Assembly: GCA_021613375.1 (NCBI GenBank)
Contig: CM038716.1
Location: 4,859,684 to 4,923,683, forward strand
Length of the DNA stretch: 64,000 nucleotides
Direction of reading: 5' to 3'
From: Megaleporinus macrocephalus
Taxonomy: Eukaryota; Chordata; Actinopteri; Characiformes; Anostomidae
Shown here: piece by piece, positions 60,893 through 64,000 of the stretch
How the letters are laid out: every line of letters begins with the position of its first letter
Numbering within the stretch: the stretch's first letter is position 1
Notes under the pieces: generated by a model
Told to the model about the DNA's origin: nothing
Seen by the model: only the letters and a program-made list of their open reading frames with translations
The model's database searches: none
Position numbers and translations under genes: made by a program

Positions 60893-62358
60893 ATATCATA
60901 CACAGGACACACACGCACATATCATACACAGAACACACACATATCATACACAGGACATACACACATATCATACACATGACACACAAAATCATACACAGGA
61001 CACACACATATCATACACATGACACACACACATATCATACACAGAACACACACATATCATACACAGGACATACACACATATCATACACAGAACACACACA
61101 TATCATACACAGGACACACACATATTATACACATGACACACACACATATCATACACAGAACACACAAATATCATACACAGGACATACACATATCATACAC
61201 AGAACACACACATATCATACACAGGACACACAAAATCATACACAGAACACACACACGCACATATCATACACAGGACACACACATATCATATACAGAACAC
61301 ACAAATATCATACACAGGACATACACATATCATACACAGAACACACACACGCACATATCATACACAGGACACACAAAATCATACACAGAACACACACATG
61401 CACATATCATACACAGAACACACACATATCATACACAGGACATACACACATATCATACACAGAACACACACATATCATACACAGGACATACATCATACAC
61501 AGGACACACACATATCATACACAGGACACACACACACATATCATACACAGGACACACACACACATATCATACACAGAACACACACATATCATACACAGGA
61601 CATACACACATATCATACACAGGACATACACACATCATACACAGGACACACAAATATCATACACAGGACATACACACATCATACACAGGGCATACACACA
61701 TCATACACAGGACACACACATATCATACACAGGACATACACACATATCATACACAGAACACACACATATCATACACAGGACATACACATACCATACACAG
61801 TACATACACACATCATACACAGGACATACACACACATATCATACACAGAACACACACATATCATACACAGGACATACACATATCATACACAGGACATACA
61901 CACATCATACACAGGACATACACATATCATACACAGGACTTACACACATATCATACACAGGACATACACACATCATACACAGGACACACACATCATACAC
62001 AGGACATACACACATATCATACACAGAACTCACACATATCATACACAGGACATACACACATCATACACAGGACACACATCATACACAGGACACACACACA
62101 CATATCATACACAAGACACACACATATCATACACAGGACATACACACATAACATACACAGAACACACATATCATACACAGGACACACACACACATATCAT
62201 ACACAGGACACACACACACATATTATACACAGGACACACACACACATCATACACAGTACTCACACACACATCATAAACACACATCAGAAACAGGACACAT
62301 ACATCATACACAGTACTCACACACATCATACAGAGGACACACACACATCATACACAGA

Positions 62359-62389
<31 letters not shown>

Positions 62390-64000
62390 ATACACAGGAC
62401 TCACACACACATCATCCACATAACTCGCACACACACATTATACACATAACTCACACACACATCATACACAGGACTCATACACACATCATCCACAGAACTC
62501 GCACACACACATCATACACATAACTCACACACACACATCATACACATAACTCACACACACACCATCCACAGGACTTAATTAAAGAATTAAAACGGGGAAA
62601 AGACATAGGAACAGCACAGGGAACAGTCACTGCAGGAATAGTCCGGGGAACATAGTCAGGATCAGCCTGGGGTACAGCGACGTCCTCGGCCAAAGGGCCT
62701 ACAGCGACGGCTGTGGGAGCACACACATATCATACACAGGACACACACGCACATATCATACACAGAACACACACATATCATACACAGGACATACACACAT
62801 ATCATACACATGACACACAAAATCATACACAGGACACACACATATCATACACATGACACACACACATATCATACACAGAACACACACATATCATACACAG
62901 GACATACACACATATCATACACAGAACACACACATATCATACACAGGACACACACATATTATACACATGACACACACACACATATCATACACAGAACACA
63001 CAAATATCATACACAGGACATACACATATCATACACAGAACACACACATATCATACACAGGACACACAAAATCATACACAGAACACACATACGCACATAT
63101 CATACACAGGACACACACATATCATATACAGGACATACACACATATCATACACAGAACACACACACGCACATATCATACACAGGACACACAAAATCATAC
63201 ACAGAACACACACATGCACATATCATACACAGAACACACACATATCATACACAGGACATACACACATATCATACACAGAACACACACATATCATACACAG
63301 GACATACATCATACACAGGGCACACACATATCATACACAGGACACACACACACATATCATACACAGGACACACACACACATATCATACACAGAACACACA
63401 CATATCATACACAGGACATACACACATATCATACACAGGACATACACACATCATACACAGGACACACAAATATCATACACAGGACATACACACATATCAT
63501 ACACAGGGCATACACACATCATACACAGGACACACACATATCATACACAGGACATACACACATATCATACACAGAACACACACATATCATACACAGGACA
63601 TACACATACCATACACAGTACATACACACATCATACACAGGACATACACACACATATCATACACAGAACACACACATATCATACACAGGACATACACATA
63701 TCATACACAGGACATACACACATCATACACAGGACATACACATATCATACACAGGACTTACACACATATCATACACAGGACATACACACATCATACACAG
63801 GACACACACATCATACACAGGACATACACACATATCATACACAGAACTCACACATATCATACACAGGACATACACACATCATACACAGGACACACATCAT
63901 ACACAGGACACACACACACATATCATACACAAGACACACACATATCATACACAGGACATACACACATAACATACACAGAACACACATATCATACACAGGA
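60893..64000. repeat. CA-rich satellite field with higher-order duplication
   Basis: Monomers of about 22-26 bp, type CACATATCATACACAGGA followed by CACA or TACA, fill the region to the window edge. At 62582-62730 the last 145 bp or so of the LTR element internal tail (60749-60892) reappears, followed by the same order of monomer variants. So a unit of about 1.83 kb is tandemly repeated; the offset shrinks to 1818 by the window end through small indels. Long open frames of the HTYHTQ type are by-products of the repeat. Confidence 0.95.

Noticed and set aside
60976..63969. Long HTYHTQ-type open frames as histidine-rich proteins
   Set aside because: Several overlapping frames are open at once over the CA-rich satellite, which is the mark of a short-period repeat, not of coding sequence.

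Overview
The window is vertebrate nuclear DNA, almost certainly from a ray-finned fish and probably an otophysan (characin or catfish type). The genes are split into many short exons with GT-AG introns. The DNA between and inside them is dense with fish-type repeats: L2-like LINE bodies and 3' ends, a Tc1 transposon with TA target duplications, a solo LTR, MITE-like palindromes, long TA, CA and TATC runs, minisatellites and a satellite field. There are no operons and no prokaryotic signals. The fish assignment is inferred from repeat and gene types, not from a marker gene.

Layout, left to right. (1) 1-3524: a dead copy of the C-terminal exon block of a TRPM8 channel-associated factor (TCAF/FAM115, M60-like) gene. 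It has a nonsense codon, a 62-bp deletion that removes a splice acceptor, and a 2-bp frameshift. (2) 3525-13384: the non-coding flank of that copy with a solo LTR, then tandem repeats and nested LINE fragments. (3) 13385-17240: an intact TCAF copy of six exons that gives 708 codons and keeps the zinc motif HELGH. Blocks 1-6915 and 13482-27001 are paralogous, so the region is an old tandem segmental duplication; differences between the two blocks date and bound several insertions. (4) 19957-38635: a long + strand gene I do not recognise. It has a signal-peptide exon, a broken Ig V-type exon, an intact Ig V-type exon, then about ten small exons that mostly carry one membrane helix each, and a short acidic tail or an alternative hydrophobic tail. 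An L2 LINE with an open reverse transcriptase frame and a Tc1 element sit in its introns. (5) 41477-57029: a complete 14-exon CLCA gene (calcium-activated chloride channel regulator, 908 codons) with the HExxH protease motif and a full VWA MIDAS. Its intron 11 holds a 2.3-kb array of 54-bp repeats. (6) 57030-64000: intergenic DNA, the 3' end of an LTR element on the minus strand, and a CA-rich satellite field that carries part of that element as a higher-order repeat.

The genes are separate transcription units; nothing in the sequence shows that they act together. TCAF proteins bind and modulate TRPM8-type channels, CLCA proteins are secreted or tethered metalloproteases that modulate TMEM16A chloride channels, and the middle gene looks like a cell-surface Ig protein with a polytopic membrane part. 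The most novel item is that Ig/polytopic gene. All exon borders were placed by hand from splice consensus, phase and protein continuity, not from transcripts.
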